NCBI GenBank assembly: GCA_002792735.1
Contig: PFOW01000012.1
Span: 1-35,206, forward strand
Direction of reading: 5' to 3'
From: a bacterium CG_4_10_14_0_2_um_filter_33_32
GTDB lineage: Bacteria; Patescibacteriota; CPR2_A; CG2-30-33-46
DNA length: 35,206 nt
Made by a program: the position numbers and the translations under genes. Of the stretch, positions 1-8,495 are shown piece by piece. The notes under the pieces were generated by a model. That model did no database searches, was not told where the DNA came from, and was given only the letters and a program-made list of their open reading frames with translations. The number at the start of each line of letters is the position of its first letter. The first letter of the stretch is position 1.

Positions 1-72
1 AAAGCCTCTTATGTTAATTTTGTAAGAATTGAATCCAAATTTTACTGGCGCGCGAACGAGTAAAGGTTTGGA

Positions 73-570
73 TTACTTATCCAGTTTAGCCAATTCGGAG
101 TTTGTTTTTGATTCTTCTTTTTGTAGTTCTTTTTCTCTTTCTTTGGCCTTTTCCATATCTTGGATTTTTCGTTTCTTAGCCTCTGTCCTAATAGCAATGA
201 GCGCATTATTTATTTCCTTATTGCATGTTTGAGCACTCATTTCCCAATATTGTCTAGCTATTGCTAGGCCTTCGGGGATAGCGTATCGGGCAGTGAATCG
301 AGCATTTCTTAAAAATGCGATGATTCTGGCAAGGCGCGGATGTTTTTTTGCAAGACGATATAGTCTATCTTGTCTGTGTTTCCTCCAACGCCGCCTGGCT
401 ATAAGGAGCGGTATAATAATCATTAATACGACAATGATTATTGCTCCTGTCCAGGATAAAAGATCCAAGAACGAACCTTTTGCAGCCCCCAAAAGATCAG
501 AGGCCAAAAGATTGTGAAGCACTATTACTAAGGCACTTATCATGCCCCAAATCTTATACAACCATTTCAT
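73..570 (-). CDS. small membrane protein with basic coiled-coil tail
   Basis: I do not recognise a family. The protein (165 aa from ATG at 570) has two hydrophobic segments, near residues 5-24 and 38-58, followed by a very basic stretch (RRRWRKHRQ) and a charged, probably coiled-coil C-terminus rich in K and E. It is probably an inner-membrane protein with a cytoplasmic tail. A GTG at 582 would add four residues, but it abuts the AAGGAG Shine-Dalgarno sequence, whereas ATG at 570 sits 11 nt behind it, so 570 is preferred. It lies 18 nt after the wall-hydrolase fusion gene and is probably the last gene of that operon, suggesting an envelope-linked role. Function unknown. Confidence 0.6.
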   Translation of the reverse strand: MKWLYKIWGMISALVIVLHNLLASDLLGAAKGSFLDLLSWTGAIIIVVLMIIIPLLIARRRWRKHRQDRLYRLAKKHPRLARIIAFLRNARFTARYAIPEGLAIARQYWEMSAQTCNKEINNALIAIRTEAKKRKIQDMEKAKEREKELQKEESKTNSELAKLDK

Positions 571-600
571 GCTTATCTGCACTCCTTCTAGTACTTATCC

Positions 601-1449
601 TTATCTTCTAAAACCCGATGTTTGCATGATCCATGCTACATACTTTTGGGTTTCTTGATAAGGCGGAATTCCGCAATATCTTTTAACTGCGTTGGGGCCA
701 GCGTTATAAGCTGCTAATGCCAAGTCCCATTTCCCAAAACGTACATAGTATTCATGCAGTTTTTCGGCCCCTAACTCTAATTGTAGTTGAGGATTATCCA
801 TAAATTGCTTGACAGTATAACCGCTAGCAATTATATTTCCTTCGCTTACTTGAGTTAGGCCAAAATGTTTACCTGTTGTAGATACTGCACTTGGATCCCA
901 AATACTTTCCTTATGTATTTTACATAAGAAAATTTCTCTAGGAATCTTCCATTTATCAGCAACTTCGCAGGCTTTTGTTGAGTGTCTTCTAAACTCAACA
1001 TGCCAGGGTTCCCATTCATACGGAAAATACATTCCATATTTTGGAGCAATGGCATATGCTCTAAGTCTAGCTTTTTTGCTGGGCCAGATGATATCATTAG
1101 CCCAACTTACCCCTGGTTCAAGTATCACTTGGTGATGACTTTCACCCGGAAGAGCTACCCACTTAGTAGCACCTTTTAGGCCATATTTCTTTATAGCCTC
1201 TCGTAATAAAACGGCTTGAAATTCCGGCGTCCTGTAGCTGGAGGTAACCTTTCCTCCTGTTTCTCTAAGGAACATATTGAGACGCCTTTGGTTGATGCCT
1301 GATTCTGGTTTCTCAACAACTTTTTGCATTATGGTTGTTGTCGGGATGCTCTTTTTTACCTTCTCAACCGAAGGTTTAATAGCATCCTCATAAACCTGAG
1401 ACCAGGCTAAGATAATAGCAACAATTATTATGCTAGCAATTAATCTCAT
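601..1449 (-). CDS. VanY/DacB-like carboxypeptidase - SLT lytic transglycosylase fusion
   Basis: A 282 aa exported peptidoglycan hydrolase with two predicted catalytic domains. Residues 1-20 are a signal anchor. Residues about 50-155 resemble the M15 D-Ala-D-Ala carboxypeptidase fold: SYRTPEFQ at 71, S104-H-H106, D119 and EPWH150-VEF. H106, D119 and H150 are the candidate zinc ligands. The H-to-D spacing (13 residues) is longer than the usual S-x-H-x6-D, so activity is uncertain. Residues about 165-280 are a lysozyme-like SLT domain: catalytic Glu in IHKE181S, then HFGLTQV and LAAYNAGPNAV. The predicted role is cleavage of both peptide stems and glycan strands in the wall. It starts at the base after the stop of the upstream small gene and shares its promoter and long leader. 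Confidence 0.8.
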   Translation of the reverse strand: MRLIASIIIVAIILAWSQVYEDAIKPSVEKVKKSIPTTTIMQKVVEKPESGINQRRLNMFLRETGGKVTSSYRTPEFQAVLLREAIKKYGLKGATKWVALPGESHHQVILEPGVSWANDIIWPSKKARLRAYAIAPKYGMYFPYEWEPWHVEFRRHSTKACEVADKWKIPREIFLCKIHKESIWDPSAVSTTGKHFGLTQVSEGNIIASGYTVKQFMDNPQLQLELGAEKLHEYYVRFGKWDLALAAYNAGPNAVKRYCGIPPYQETQKYVAWIMQTSGFRR

Positions 1450-1725
1450 TTATAGATCACCTGCTTGTGCTTTCATTATTGCTATTTCTTGTCGGATTTC
1501 TTCTTGTTTTGTCTCAATTTCTCGCCTAGTCCCTTCAAAGGGGTTTGGTTTTTCGATATTATTGGAGTTAGAATTATTATTTCCGATTCCTACAATATCT
1601 AGAGAAAAATTGATACTTTTGTTATCTATTGTTGGCCAACTGAGTATAGTCGTTATAGACCAAGCAATGATAATAATCGTTAAAACAAGAAAAAAATCGT
1701 TTTTGAAGGTTTTCAATGAACTCAT
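1450..1725 (-). CDS. small single-pass membrane protein of hydrolase operon
   Basis: A 91 aa protein with one N-terminal transmembrane segment (about residues 10-30), an Asn/Ser-rich linker (NNNSNSNN) and a charged, possibly coiled-coil tail (RREIETKQEEIRQEI). No family recognised. It is the first gene after the structured leader and its stop codon directly abuts the ATG of the VanY-SLT fusion, so the two are probably translationally coupled. The GGGAG ribosome-binding sequence lies immediately against the ATG; a TTG three codons in would have 9 nt spacing, so the true start may be four residues shorter. Its topology would place the coiled coil outside the membrane, perhaps as a partner of the hydrolase; this is inference. 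Confidence 0.6.
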   Translation of the reverse strand: MSSLKTFKNDFFLVLTIIIIAWSITTILSWPTIDNKSINFSLDIVGIGNNNSNSNNIEKPNPFEGTRREIETKQEEIRQEIAIMKAQAGDL

Positions 1726-1737
1726 CTCCCTTTACTT

Positions 1738-1995
1738 TCGCAACAGATGGGAGACTCTACGAATAGAGCCGGTTGCATCAATAGCTCCATGTAATCCAGG
1801 TGCCCAGATACGGATTACACTTCCTCGCTTCTCTATATAAACTTAACAATTTAAATAACCGCTGTATAAAACCAGCGGCTACTAAGAAAAAGTAGTTGCG
1901 CGCCGGTTTCACCCTAGCTCGCCGCACCCCATTAGGTGACCAATAGATCATTTTATATAAATGATCGGGAAGCGGGTCATAGCTCGCTACTTAAT
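1738..1995 (-). promoter_or_regulatory. structured 5' leader, riboswitch-like, unassigned class
   Basis: About 285 nt lie between the promoter and the first codon of the wall-hydrolase operon, clearly richer in G+C than the neighbourhood. Read on the minus strand: a hairpin GATCATTT/AAATGATC (1934-1958 area) with an internal loop closed by TGACC/GGTCA; then AACCGGCG (1908-1901), which can pair over 8 bp with CGCTGGTT (1877-1870); and CCGCTG (1878-1873), which can instead pair with CAGCGG (1864-1859), followed by TTATTT. The last two helices use the same bases and exclude one another, like an antiterminator/terminator pair. Further on are TGTAATCC/GGATTACA and a CTCTA-TTCG-TAGAG tetraloop hairpin. 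I could not match it to a known riboswitch. c-di-AMP (ydaO) switches often control wall hydrolases, but their core motifs are not seen here. Confidence 0.55.
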
Positions 1996-2015
1996 ATTTA
2001 ATTGTTAAGAGAAAT

Positions 2016-2044
2016 ATCTTATCATAAAAACGATTGTCTGTCAA
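2016..2044 (-). promoter_or_regulatory. sigma70-type promoter of wall-hydrolase operon
   Basis: On the minus strand TTGACA (2044-2039), a 17 nt spacer, then TAAGAT (2021-2016). This near-consensus promoter places the transcript start near 2010, so the structured leader 1738-1995 is transcribed as part of the operon. Confidence 0.75.
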
Positions 2045-2110
2045 TGGTTTCTATCGGATATAATTATATAACAACAAGCAGTTAGTAATAGACTATTTAT
2101 GGTATTTAAA

Positions 2111-2137
2111 AACAGATAGCTTTTTCTGCTATCTGTT
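2111..2137 (-). terminator. intrinsic terminator after tRNA-Val
   Basis: A perfect 10 bp stem AACAGATAGC/GCTATCTGTT with a 7 nt loop, flanked by A and T runs on both sides so it can act in both directions. It lies 15 nt after the 3' end of the minus-strand tRNA. Confidence 0.75.
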
Positions 2138-2152
2138 TTTTGTTTATTAAAC

Positions 2153-2230
<78 letters not shown>

Positions 2231-2342
2231 CTAATGACAATTAGAATTTTATCACGAAAAATATTGTTTTTGAAGGTATTTTGTTTGATATAGGTATATT
2301 TTGGATGTTACGCTATATAAAGAGTTATAGTCTAGGTAAAAA

Positions 2343-3593
2343 ATGAAACATGTTAAATTTTCGCTTATTTTAACTTTCATAGTTGCTTTTAGTTTGGGCG
2401 TTCTATTAACAGTTGCCAATATTGTTTATAGTTCATCCAATACAGAATCTTTATCAACTATTGGTAATGTTATAAGTTATGCTTCGCCGGTCATTAAATC
2501 GCCCATCTCAGATTCTTTAGTAAGCGCAGGTACTTCGATATCAGTAGAAGCGCCCGGAGCTATTAGTTTAGCAATTGGAGTGAAGCAATATATTAATACC
2601 ACTGTGTCATCTGATAGTTACCAATTTGAGAGAAGAAGTAATGGCTGGTATAAAATTGAATCGGGGAGAGATCCTTATTTATATTCAACAAATGAATTTA
2701 TTGTTATTGATTGGAAGACTGACAAATACATAAATGGAGAAGTAAAAATATATGCGATGGGCTATTATCCTAATGGAACTTCAGGTCAATCTTCAATAAG
2801 AATTTTTGTGAAAAAAGATACTGCAAGTAATCCTGTTTCTAATCCTACTCCAACACCAATTTCTAACTCTACCAATCAGAATAGCACCGACAGCACAAGT
2901 AGCACCAATAACACTACTACTAGTTCTTCTACAAATATTACTACTAACACAAACACATCTACTTCAGCAGAGACTATAAAGCCTCCAGCCGTTGCTAATG
3001 AAAATTTTTCGCAGTTAAGTAAAGAAGAGAAGAAAAAAGCTGTTTTAGATTATGTAAAGCAAAAATATCCTAATTCTGTTGTTAGTGATTATTTAGATAA
3101 TGATCAAGTGCTTAATATGGTTGCGTCAGGTATAAATAATAATATTAGGGTTGATAAAGCCGAAAATATAATCGAAAATCAAAAAACAAAAGTAATCCTT
3201 AAGGGGAAGGCAGCTCCTGATAAAGCAGTTTCGTTATATATTCTTTCAGACCCCATAATTGTAAGTACAAGAACAAATAAAGATGGCGATTGGGAATATA
3301 GCTTGGATAGTATAAGCGAAGGAAAGTACGAAGTTTTTGTTACAGTGACGGAAAACGATGGGAAAAGCATGAAAAGAAGTGAACCTTTAAGCTTCTTCAT
3401 ATCTACTGCTCAAGCGGCTAGCGTTAATGGTGGTGAATCAGGCAGTAAATCAAATGAAAATAGTTTTTATAGCACTCCTTTATTCAAATATTCTTTAATG
3501 TCAGTTATAGTCGTCAGTATTGTTTTATTAGCTTTTTTTATGTTATTAAGATATGAAAAGAAAAATTTAAAAAAAAAGATTGTCGTTAGGTAA
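2343..3593 (+). CDS. cell-surface protein with Ig-like domain and C-terminal membrane anchor
   Basis: A 416 aa exported protein. An N-terminal hydrophobic segment (residues 7-30) acts as signal peptide or anchor. A beta-rich domain spans about 45-160, followed by a low-complexity Thr/Ser/Asn/Pro linker at about 170-220. An Ig-like or carboxypeptidase-regulatory-like domain (about 275-350) contains the pattern KVILKGKAAPDKAVSLYI..T.KDGDWEYSL..ISEGKYEVFVTV, typical of bacterial beta-sandwich repeats. A transmembrane segment near 385-405 precedes a basic tail (KKNLKKK), placing the C-terminus in the cytoplasm. ATG at 2343 follows AGGT at suitable spacing. It is 14 nt upstream of the histidine kinase and probably co-transcribed, so it might be linked to the sensed envelope signal (inference). 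Confidence 0.7.
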   Translation: MKHVKFSLILTFIVAFSLGVLLTVANIVYSSSNTESLSTIGNVISYASPVIKSPISDSLVSAGTSISVEAPGAISLAIGVKQYINTTVSSDSYQFERRSNGWYKIESGRDPYLYSTNEFIVIDWKTDKYINGEVKIYAMGYYPNGTSGQSSIRIFVKKDTASNPVSNPTPTPISNSTNQNSTDSTSSTNNTTTSSSTNITTNTNTSTSAETIKPPAVANENFSQLSKEEKKKAVLDYVKQKYPNSVVSDYLDNDQVLNMVASGINNNIRVDKAENIIENQKTKVILKGKAAPDKAVSLYILSDPIIVSTRTNKDGDWEYSLDSISEGKYEVFVTVTENDGKSMKRSEPLSFFISTAQAASVNGGESGSKSNENSFYSTPLFKYSLMSVIVVSIVLLAFFMLLRYEKKNLKKKIVVR

Positions 3594-3607
3594 GGTAGTT
3601 TAATAAA

Positions 3608-4981
3608 ATGAAATTTTTTAAGGATCGTTTAGATTTTTTTAAAGAAAACCGTCAAGTCCTGTATGCGGTTTTTTTGTTAATTACTATTCCGATTATTTTA
3701 ATTTTTAATACATTATATATAACAAGATCCTTGGTTGATTTATTTAATTATGAACTTAGGCTAAAAGCTGAGCTTGCGTCATCGGTTATAAGTATAACTA
3801 CCGCTAATGACTTAAACAATCCTGATTTAATCCAAGGGAAGATTAAAAAAATAGTTGATAAAAGTTTATACGATACTATCAAATCGATAGAAATATTAGT
3901 GCCTAGCGGTGACAGTTTTAAAGTTATAGCTAGTACATCTGATACTGGTGGGGAAATTGTTTTGGATAAAAAAGATAAAGATATATCTAATAGTAAATTA
4001 GATAAATCTCTTACAGACTACCGTTTTATATGGTCACAAAATGAGACCCTAGCTACCTCAAGAAAGGATGAAAACGAAGAGTATTGGAGCATTGTGGCTC
4101 CTATCTTTGATGATAAAGATAGTAAGCTGGGCTTGGTTGATATTAAGGTGTCTTCTACTTTTATTAAAGATAAAGTTGATCAGACATTAACGAGATCATT
4201 AGTTATATTATTATTATCTATAATTATTGTTTTTTTATTAATTATTAATAATGCGAAACTATTCCAATACTCTATTTTATTTAGAAAGCTTAAAGAAGTT
4301 GATCAGATGAAAGATGATTTTGTTTCTATGGCAGCTCATGAGTTAAGAACTCCAATAACAGCGATAAGAGGCTTTTTGTCATTTCTTAAAGAGGATAATC
4401 CCAAGATAGATAAAGACGATATTATAAAAAGAGTTGAAGATTCAGCAGAGAGACTGAGTGAGCTTGTAAAGGATTTGCTTGATGTTTCAAGGATAGAACA
4501 GGAAAGAGTGGTCTTTGATATTAAGTCTACTGATGCAATGTCCATCATCTCGAGTTTAATAAAAGAATATGAATTATTGGCAAAGGAAAAAGGCTTAAAG
4601 TTGGAATTCGATAAAAAACCAGAATTCCCTGAAATTCTTATTGATCCTGATAAATTTAAACAAGTCATGATTAATTTAATTGGTAATTCGATTAAGTATA
4701 CTAAAAAGGGTAGTGTAAGTATTCTGTTGGGGAATGATCGAAAACAAGCAAGGATAACAATTAAAGATACTGGCATAGGAATGAATGAAGATGAAAGAAA
4801 AAACTTATTCAGTAAATTTTATAGAATTAGGAACAAAGAAACTGAAAATATTTCTGGTACAGGTTTAGGGCTCTGGATCACTAAGCAGTTAGTGATAAAA
4901 ATGAAAGGAAAGATTAGCGTTGATAGTTTACCTGGTATAGGTTCTCAGTTTACACTTGAGTTTCTTATTGCAAAAGACTAG
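3608..4981 (+). CDS. membrane sensor histidine kinase
   Basis: A 457 aa two-component sensor kinase. Transmembrane helices lie at about residues 18-38 and 196-214 and enclose an extracytoplasmic sensing region of about 155 residues with no recognised domain. The cytoplasmic part has the HisKA H-box with phospho-acceptor H244 in MAAHELRTPITA, followed by the HATPase_c motifs: N-box (MINLIGNSIKYT), G1 (DTGIGM), F-box (LFSKFYR) and G2 (GTGLGLWI). All key residues are present, so it should autophosphorylate. No response regulator with an output domain adjoins it; the only receiver protein in the window is the single-domain regulator at 19243. The gene follows the surface Ig-like gene by 14 nt. 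Confidence 0.9.
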   Translation: MKFFKDRLDFFKENRQVLYAVFLLITIPIILIFNTLYITRSLVDLFNYELRLKAELASSVISITTANDLNNPDLIQGKIKKIVDKSLYDTIKSIEILVPSGDSFKVIASTSDTGGEIVLDKKDKDISNSKLDKSLTDYRFIWSQNETLATSRKDENEEYWSIVAPIFDDKDSKLGLVDIKVSSTFIKDKVDQTLTRSLVILLLSIIIVFLLIINNAKLFQYSILFRKLKEVDQMKDDFVSMAAHELRTPITAIRGFLSFLKEDNPKIDKDDIIKRVEDSAERLSELVKDLLDVSRIEQERVVFDIKSTDAMSIISSLIKEYELLAKEKGLKLEFDKKPEFPEILIDPDKFKQVMINLIGNSIKYTKKGSVSILLGNDRKQARITIKDTGIGMNEDERKNLFSKFYRIRNKETENISGTGLGLWITKQLVIKMKGKISVDSLPGIGSQFTLEFLIAKD

Positions 4982-5015
4982 ATCGGTAAATAAATTGTAG
5001 TTTTTGATAGAAAAG

Positions 5016-6170
5016 CTATTCTTTAACTTTTTTCTTTTTGGCTCGAATCAGACTTAAATATATTTTTTCTAATCTTGCAGTTTGCTTTTCTGCTGATAAT
5101 TCTTTGGCGATTAGCAATGATTCATTAGACATTTTTTTATGCAGTTTATCGTTCGCTAACAACTTATCAATTTTGCTAGCCATATCTTTTGCGTTAGTTC
5201 TAACAAGATACCCATTGATATTATTTTTTACCATATCTTTTATTGCGAGATCTGAAACTGCCACGATAGGAAGACCAGAGGCCATTGCTTCTACGACTAC
5301 TAATCCTTGAGTTTCAGTTTTTGAAGAAAAGACAAAAATCTCTGAGTTTTTATACGCGCTTATTACATCTGTTTTTGGTAAGTATCCTAAAAATAAAACT
5401 TTTTCTTTAAGTCCTTTTTGTTTTGCTAACTTTTCTAATCCATTCTTATGCGGTCCGTTTCCTATTATAAGAAGTTTAACGTTTTTTGATTTTATATAAT
5501 TCAGAGATTCGATGATTAGCTCGATGTTTTTTTCTTTTGCAACACGTCCCACGAAAGTTAATATTTTTTCACTATCGGAAATATTATATTTACTTCTAAA
5601 TTGTTTATAATGATTATTTTTTAGTTTAAAAATATCTAGATTTACTCCTGTAGGGATAATCTTAACAGGTTTGGAGACCCCCCACTCTAAAAGAAATTTT
5701 TTTATTTTTGTTGAAGGCGCTATTATCAGATCACAATTATTACAAAAATCCTTTGATATTTTTTTTGCTAATTTTTGGGTAAATTTTGTATCCCATATAT
5801 AATGCACATATTCAGGATAAAGTGTGTGGTAAGTATGTAAATAGGGTATATTAAATTTTCTTGCCATAAATAAGCCAAATATACCAATGCTAAAAGGGTC
5901 ATGGGAATGAATAATATCAAGGTTTATTTTTTTTAATATATTTACCGCTTGTTGTGAGTAAGGTAGCGCCACTCTCATTTCCGGTTGAAATAAAAATTTA
6001 ACCGAAGGGAAGCGAATAATTTTTTCATTATCTTCTTTTTGTTTTGGCGTTGGTGCAAATATGTATACTTTGTGTCCATTCTTTTCAAGTTGTTCTTTAA
6101 AGGTATTAATTGATGTTACAACACCATTAATTTGAGGAGTATAGGTGTCAGTGAAAAATCCAATCTTCAT
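5016..6170 (-). CDS. GT4 glycosyltransferase, diacylglycerol glucosyltransferase-like
   Basis: A 384 aa GT-B fold glycosyltransferase. The N-terminus FFTDTYTPQINGVVTSI is characteristic of the GT4 branch that includes 1,2-diacylglycerol 3-glucosyltransferases and PimB-like mannosyltransferases. The C-terminal nucleotide-sugar half carries GRVAKEKNIELII, LGYLPKTDV and the E-x7-E motif region SSKTETQGLVVVEAMASGLPIVAV. It probably adds a sugar from a nucleotide donor to a membrane lipid at the inner face. It is the last gene of the operon 8422-5016; its ATG overlaps the preceding stop as ATGA. It converges with the histidine kinase gene (34 nt apart). The substrate cannot be fixed from sequence. 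Confidence 0.85.
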   Translation of the reverse strand: MKIGFFTDTYTPQINGVVTSINTFKEQLEKNGHKVYIFAPTPKQKEDNEKIIRFPSVKFLFQPEMRVALPYSQQAVNILKKINLDIIHSHDPFSIGIFGLFMARKFNIPYLHTYHTLYPEYVHYIWDTKFTQKLAKKISKDFCNNCDLIIAPSTKIKKFLLEWGVSKPVKIIPTGVNLDIFKLKNNHYKQFRSKYNISDSEKILTFVGRVAKEKNIELIIESLNYIKSKNVKLLIIGNGPHKNGLEKLAKQKGLKEKVLFLGYLPKTDVISAYKNSEIFVFSSKTETQGLVVVEAMASGLPIVAVSDLAIKDMVKNNINGYLVRTNAKDMASKIDKLLANDKLHKKMSNESLLIAKELSAEKQTARLEKIYLSLIRAKKKKVKE

Positions 6171-6868
6171 TTTTCCTCCCTGATATCCTCCATATGGACA
6201 TCCTTTCCTTTAAAAATAAATCTATGATAATCTTTCATGTAATTTAATACGGTTTTTAAAAATCCTTGACTGGCGTATCTTCTATAAGAAGTAACGACTA
6301 GTATATTTCTTAGAAAAAGAACCTTACCTTTTTTTCTTAATCTTAGTGAAAGATCAAGGTCTTCGAAGTATTTATCTTTTTTATAACCGCCTACTTCTAG
6401 GTACGCCTTTTTTCTAACAGCCATATTCACGCCCGGAACATTGTTTCCTCTATTTATAACCCTGTCTCCCCATATCCAAATTAAAGAGACGATCTTTAAG
6501 GCAATTTTATGTTTTTGAATATCAAATATATAAGGCCCTCCTACGGCTACGACATCTGAATTTTTTTCAAAAGCATTTTTAATCTTATACAGCCAGTCTG
6601 GCGGAAGTATAGTGTCGGCATCTGTCGTAGCGATAATATCTCCAATTGCTTTGCTAAATCCCGCTTTTCTTGCAAGACCAATACCTTTTTTAGGTTCTTT
6701 TACTATTTTAACCCCCATGGATTCGCATATTCCAACTGTTTTATCTGTTGAGCCGTTATCTACAACTATTATTTCGTTTGCTTTAAGTTGTTGATTTTGA
6801 AGTGAATCCAAGGTTCTTTTTATATATTTTTCTTCATTGTAGGCTGGTATGACGACCGAAATAATCAT
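6167..6868 (-). CDS. GT2 family glycosyltransferase
   Basis: A 233 aa GT-A fold glycosyltransferase. It has the N-terminal SVVIPAYNEEKYIKRTLDSL motif, DNGSTDKT, the DXD-type metal site TTDADTILP near residue 82, and the acceptor-side EDLDLSLRLRKKGK motif. A hydrophobic patch near 125-140 may touch the membrane. It starts ATG inside the end of the preceding gene (ATGA) and ends TGA overlapping the next ATG, so all three glycosyltransferases are translationally coupled. UGA is clearly used as a stop here, which matters for the recoding question at 10.5-17 kb. Probable role: adding a sugar to a glycolipid or surface polysaccharide. Confidence 0.85.
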   Translation of the reverse strand: MIISVVIPAYNEEKYIKRTLDSLQNQQLKANEIIVVDNGSTDKTVGICESMGVKIVKEPKKGIGLARKAGFSKAIGDIIATTDADTILPPDWLYKIKNAFEKNSDVVAVGGPYIFDIQKHKIALKIVSLIWIWGDRVINRGNNVPGVNMAVRKKAYLEVGGYKKDKYFEDLDLSLRLRKKGKVLFLRNILVVTSYRRYASQGFLKTVLNYMKDYHRFIFKGKDVHMEDIREEK

Positions 6869-7887
6869 TTTTTTTCCAATATACGCTTATAAATATCAAT
6901 TAATTCTTGTGTTAGTATAGAAATTTCGTATTTTTTAGCAACATTGTATGCCTTTTCCGCGTATTCATCATATAATTCTTTATCATCTCTTAATTTTAGG
7001 ATGAGAGATTTAAAGTTTTCATCTGTGCCTTTGATATAATTTTCTTCATATATTGGGGGATAAATATCTAAATCTCTTAATAAAAGCGGTAGATTAGAAG
7101 CAGCTGCTTCGATTACTGTAAAAGGAAAATTTTCCTGATAAGATGGGAAGAATAATATATCGGCAGCAGAATAATATGGGATTACATCTTCGAAGGGTAT
7201 GGTGCCTGTAAATAGGATATTACTGGGTGCATTTTGTTGAACTTTTTGCATCTTACTATAATCAGCGGCAAACCTTTTAAAGGGTATACCACCGATCCAA
7301 ATAAATTTTACATCAGGTAATTCTTTTGCTGTATTTATAAAAGTTTCTATTCCTTTTCTTGGTTGGATTTGTCCTGCATCTAATACCACAAAATCATTTT
7401 CTTTTATGCCCAGCTTGTTTCTTATTTTTTTTCGATCATTTTCATTTTTCTTAAACTTTTGCAAATTTACCCCATTTGGAATGAAGAAAATTTCTTTTTT
7501 TACTTCTATTTCTTTAAGTTCTTTAGCCACCTGGGGCGATACGGCTTGGATTGCGTCTGCTTTGTTGTAGAAATATCTTAAATATAGCTTTGCAAGGGGA
7601 TGCCAAAGTTTAGCGAAAATTAAACTGCCTAAAAAAGAATTAGGGACGACATGGGCGGTTATAATTTTCTTGCCTTTAAAGAATAGGCACTTAAAAAGAG
7701 AATAAGGTCCAATAGTATGTATGTGCATTATTTCGCATTTTTCTTTTGAATTTACAAAAACCCTTGCCCCTGCTCTTTGAAGAGCCTCTCTCATTTCAAC
7801 GAAAGCCGTATGAACGCCATGTCCCTGTACAGTAAAAGTAGTTTCGGATACAAGATTTACTTTTAAATTCTGAATCCATTTTTTCAT
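6865..7887 (-). CDS. GT4 glycosyltransferase
   Basis: A GT-B glycosyltransferase of about 340 aa. Visible features are an N-terminal VNLVSE..TVQGHGVHTAF acceptor-side motif, AVSPQVAKEL, a linker PNGVNLQKF, DAGQIQPRKGIETFI and the donor-binding region FFPSYQENFPFTVIEAAASNLPLLL. An upstream ATG at 7938 would add 17 polar residues overlapping the methyltransferase gene. I prefer ATG at 7887, which begins MKKWIQNLKVNLVSE and lies just after the upstream stop; ATG at 7923 is the other option. The stop TGA overlaps the next ATG. It is part of the surface-glycan/glycolipid operon; donor and acceptor unknown. Confidence 0.8.
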   Translation of the reverse strand: MKKWIQNLKVNLVSETTFTVQGHGVHTAFVEMREALQRAGARVFVNSKEKCEIMHIHTIGPYSLFKCLFFKGKKIITAHVVPNSFLGSLIFAKLWHPLAKLYLRYFYNKADAIQAVSPQVAKELKEIEVKKEIFFIPNGVNLQKFKKNENDRKKIRNKLGIKENDFVVLDAGQIQPRKGIETFINTAKELPDVKFIWIGGIPFKRFAADYSKMQKVQQNAPSNILFTGTIPFEDVIPYYSAADILFFPSYQENFPFTVIEAAASNLPLLLRDLDIYPPIYEENYIKGTDENFKSLILKLRDDKELYDEYAEKAYNVAKKYEISILTQELIDIYKRILEKK

Positions 7888-7906
7888 ATTTGTTGATTTT
7901 CTCTCT

Positions 7907-8422
7907 TTAGTAATTATAGACATAGATTGGCCCCACATTTTCTATTTTAATTGTTTCGGTTATTTTTTTATTAGGTATTTTAAAAACATAGCTTATTACT
8001 TTTGTTCCTTTTTCAAGCTCTTTCTCGAATTTGAAACTTAAACGATTCATTGCATTAGGGGATAAAAAGCAAAATATTCCCTTAGCTCTTGAGAGATCTT
8101 CTTTATAAAAATTTTTCCAGTGTATTTTAGCATTATTATCTTTTCCAAAAAGAAGAAATAATTTAGATATTAAATAAGTTAATGGTGCATATTCAAATCC
8201 GATTGCTTGGCCGCCCTTTTGTGAAATTTCTCTTAATATTCTTCCATCACCTGAACCTAGGTCAAAATATATTCTTCCTTTTTCTATATCCGCAGCTTCA
8301 ACCATTTTCCGGGCGATTTTTTTTGGGCAGGGGACGCTTGGTGCTCCGCCTATGCCCGCAATTAGTGTGAATATTGATATTGGTATCATAAGCGCCATTA
8401 AAAACAAGTAATAATAATCCAT
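7907..8422 (-). CDS. membrane-anchored class I SAM methyltransferase
   Basis: A 171 aa protein with an N-terminal transmembrane segment (about residues 4-24), then PSVPCPKKIARKMVEAA and the SAM-binding motif I FDLGSGDGRI near residue 54, followed by GFEYAPLTY (motif II). The layout resembles the FAM173/ATPSCKMT-like lysine methyltransferase family, which also has an N-terminal membrane segment before a PxVPxP motif. Substrate unknown. It opens the glycosyltransferase operon. A TATAAT hexamer sits exactly 6 nt before the ATG, so its mRNA is probably leaderless. Confidence 0.75.
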   Translation of the reverse strand: MDYYYLFLMALMIPISIFTLIAGIGGAPSVPCPKKIARKMVEAADIEKGRIYFDLGSGDGRILREISQKGGQAIGFEYAPLTYLISKLFLLFGKDNNAKIHWKNFYKEDLSRAKGIFCFLSPNAMNRLSFKFEKELEKGTKVISYVFKIPNKKITETIKIENVGPIYVYNY

Positions 8423-8434
8423 AATTTAATTATA
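8423..8434 (-). promoter_or_regulatory. -10 element giving leaderless methyltransferase/GT mRNA
   Basis: On the minus strand TATAAT (8434-8429), then TAAATT, then ATG at 8422. The 6 nt gap puts the transcript start on or next to the A of the ATG. No good -35 is visible. Confidence 0.5.
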
Positions 8435-8450
8435 AATTGAAAAACTAAAA

Positions 8451-8476
8451 AAGCCACTATCTATATGACGTGGCTT
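8451..8476 (-). terminator. intrinsic terminator after Phd-like gene
   Basis: Stem AAGCCAC/GTGGCTT with a 12 nt loop. Read on the minus strand it is followed by TTTTTTAG, a normal Rho-independent terminator for the gene ending at 8496. Confidence 0.75.
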
Positions 8477-8495
8477 AATTATAAATAAATATTCA

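Noticed and set aside
1895-1915. T-box-like string AGGGTGAAACCGGCG in the hydrolase leader
   Set aside because: The T-box core needs TGGN in the bulge (AGGGTGGNACCGCG). Here it is TGAA, no specifier loop is visible, and the operon is not an aminoacylation or amino-acid gene.
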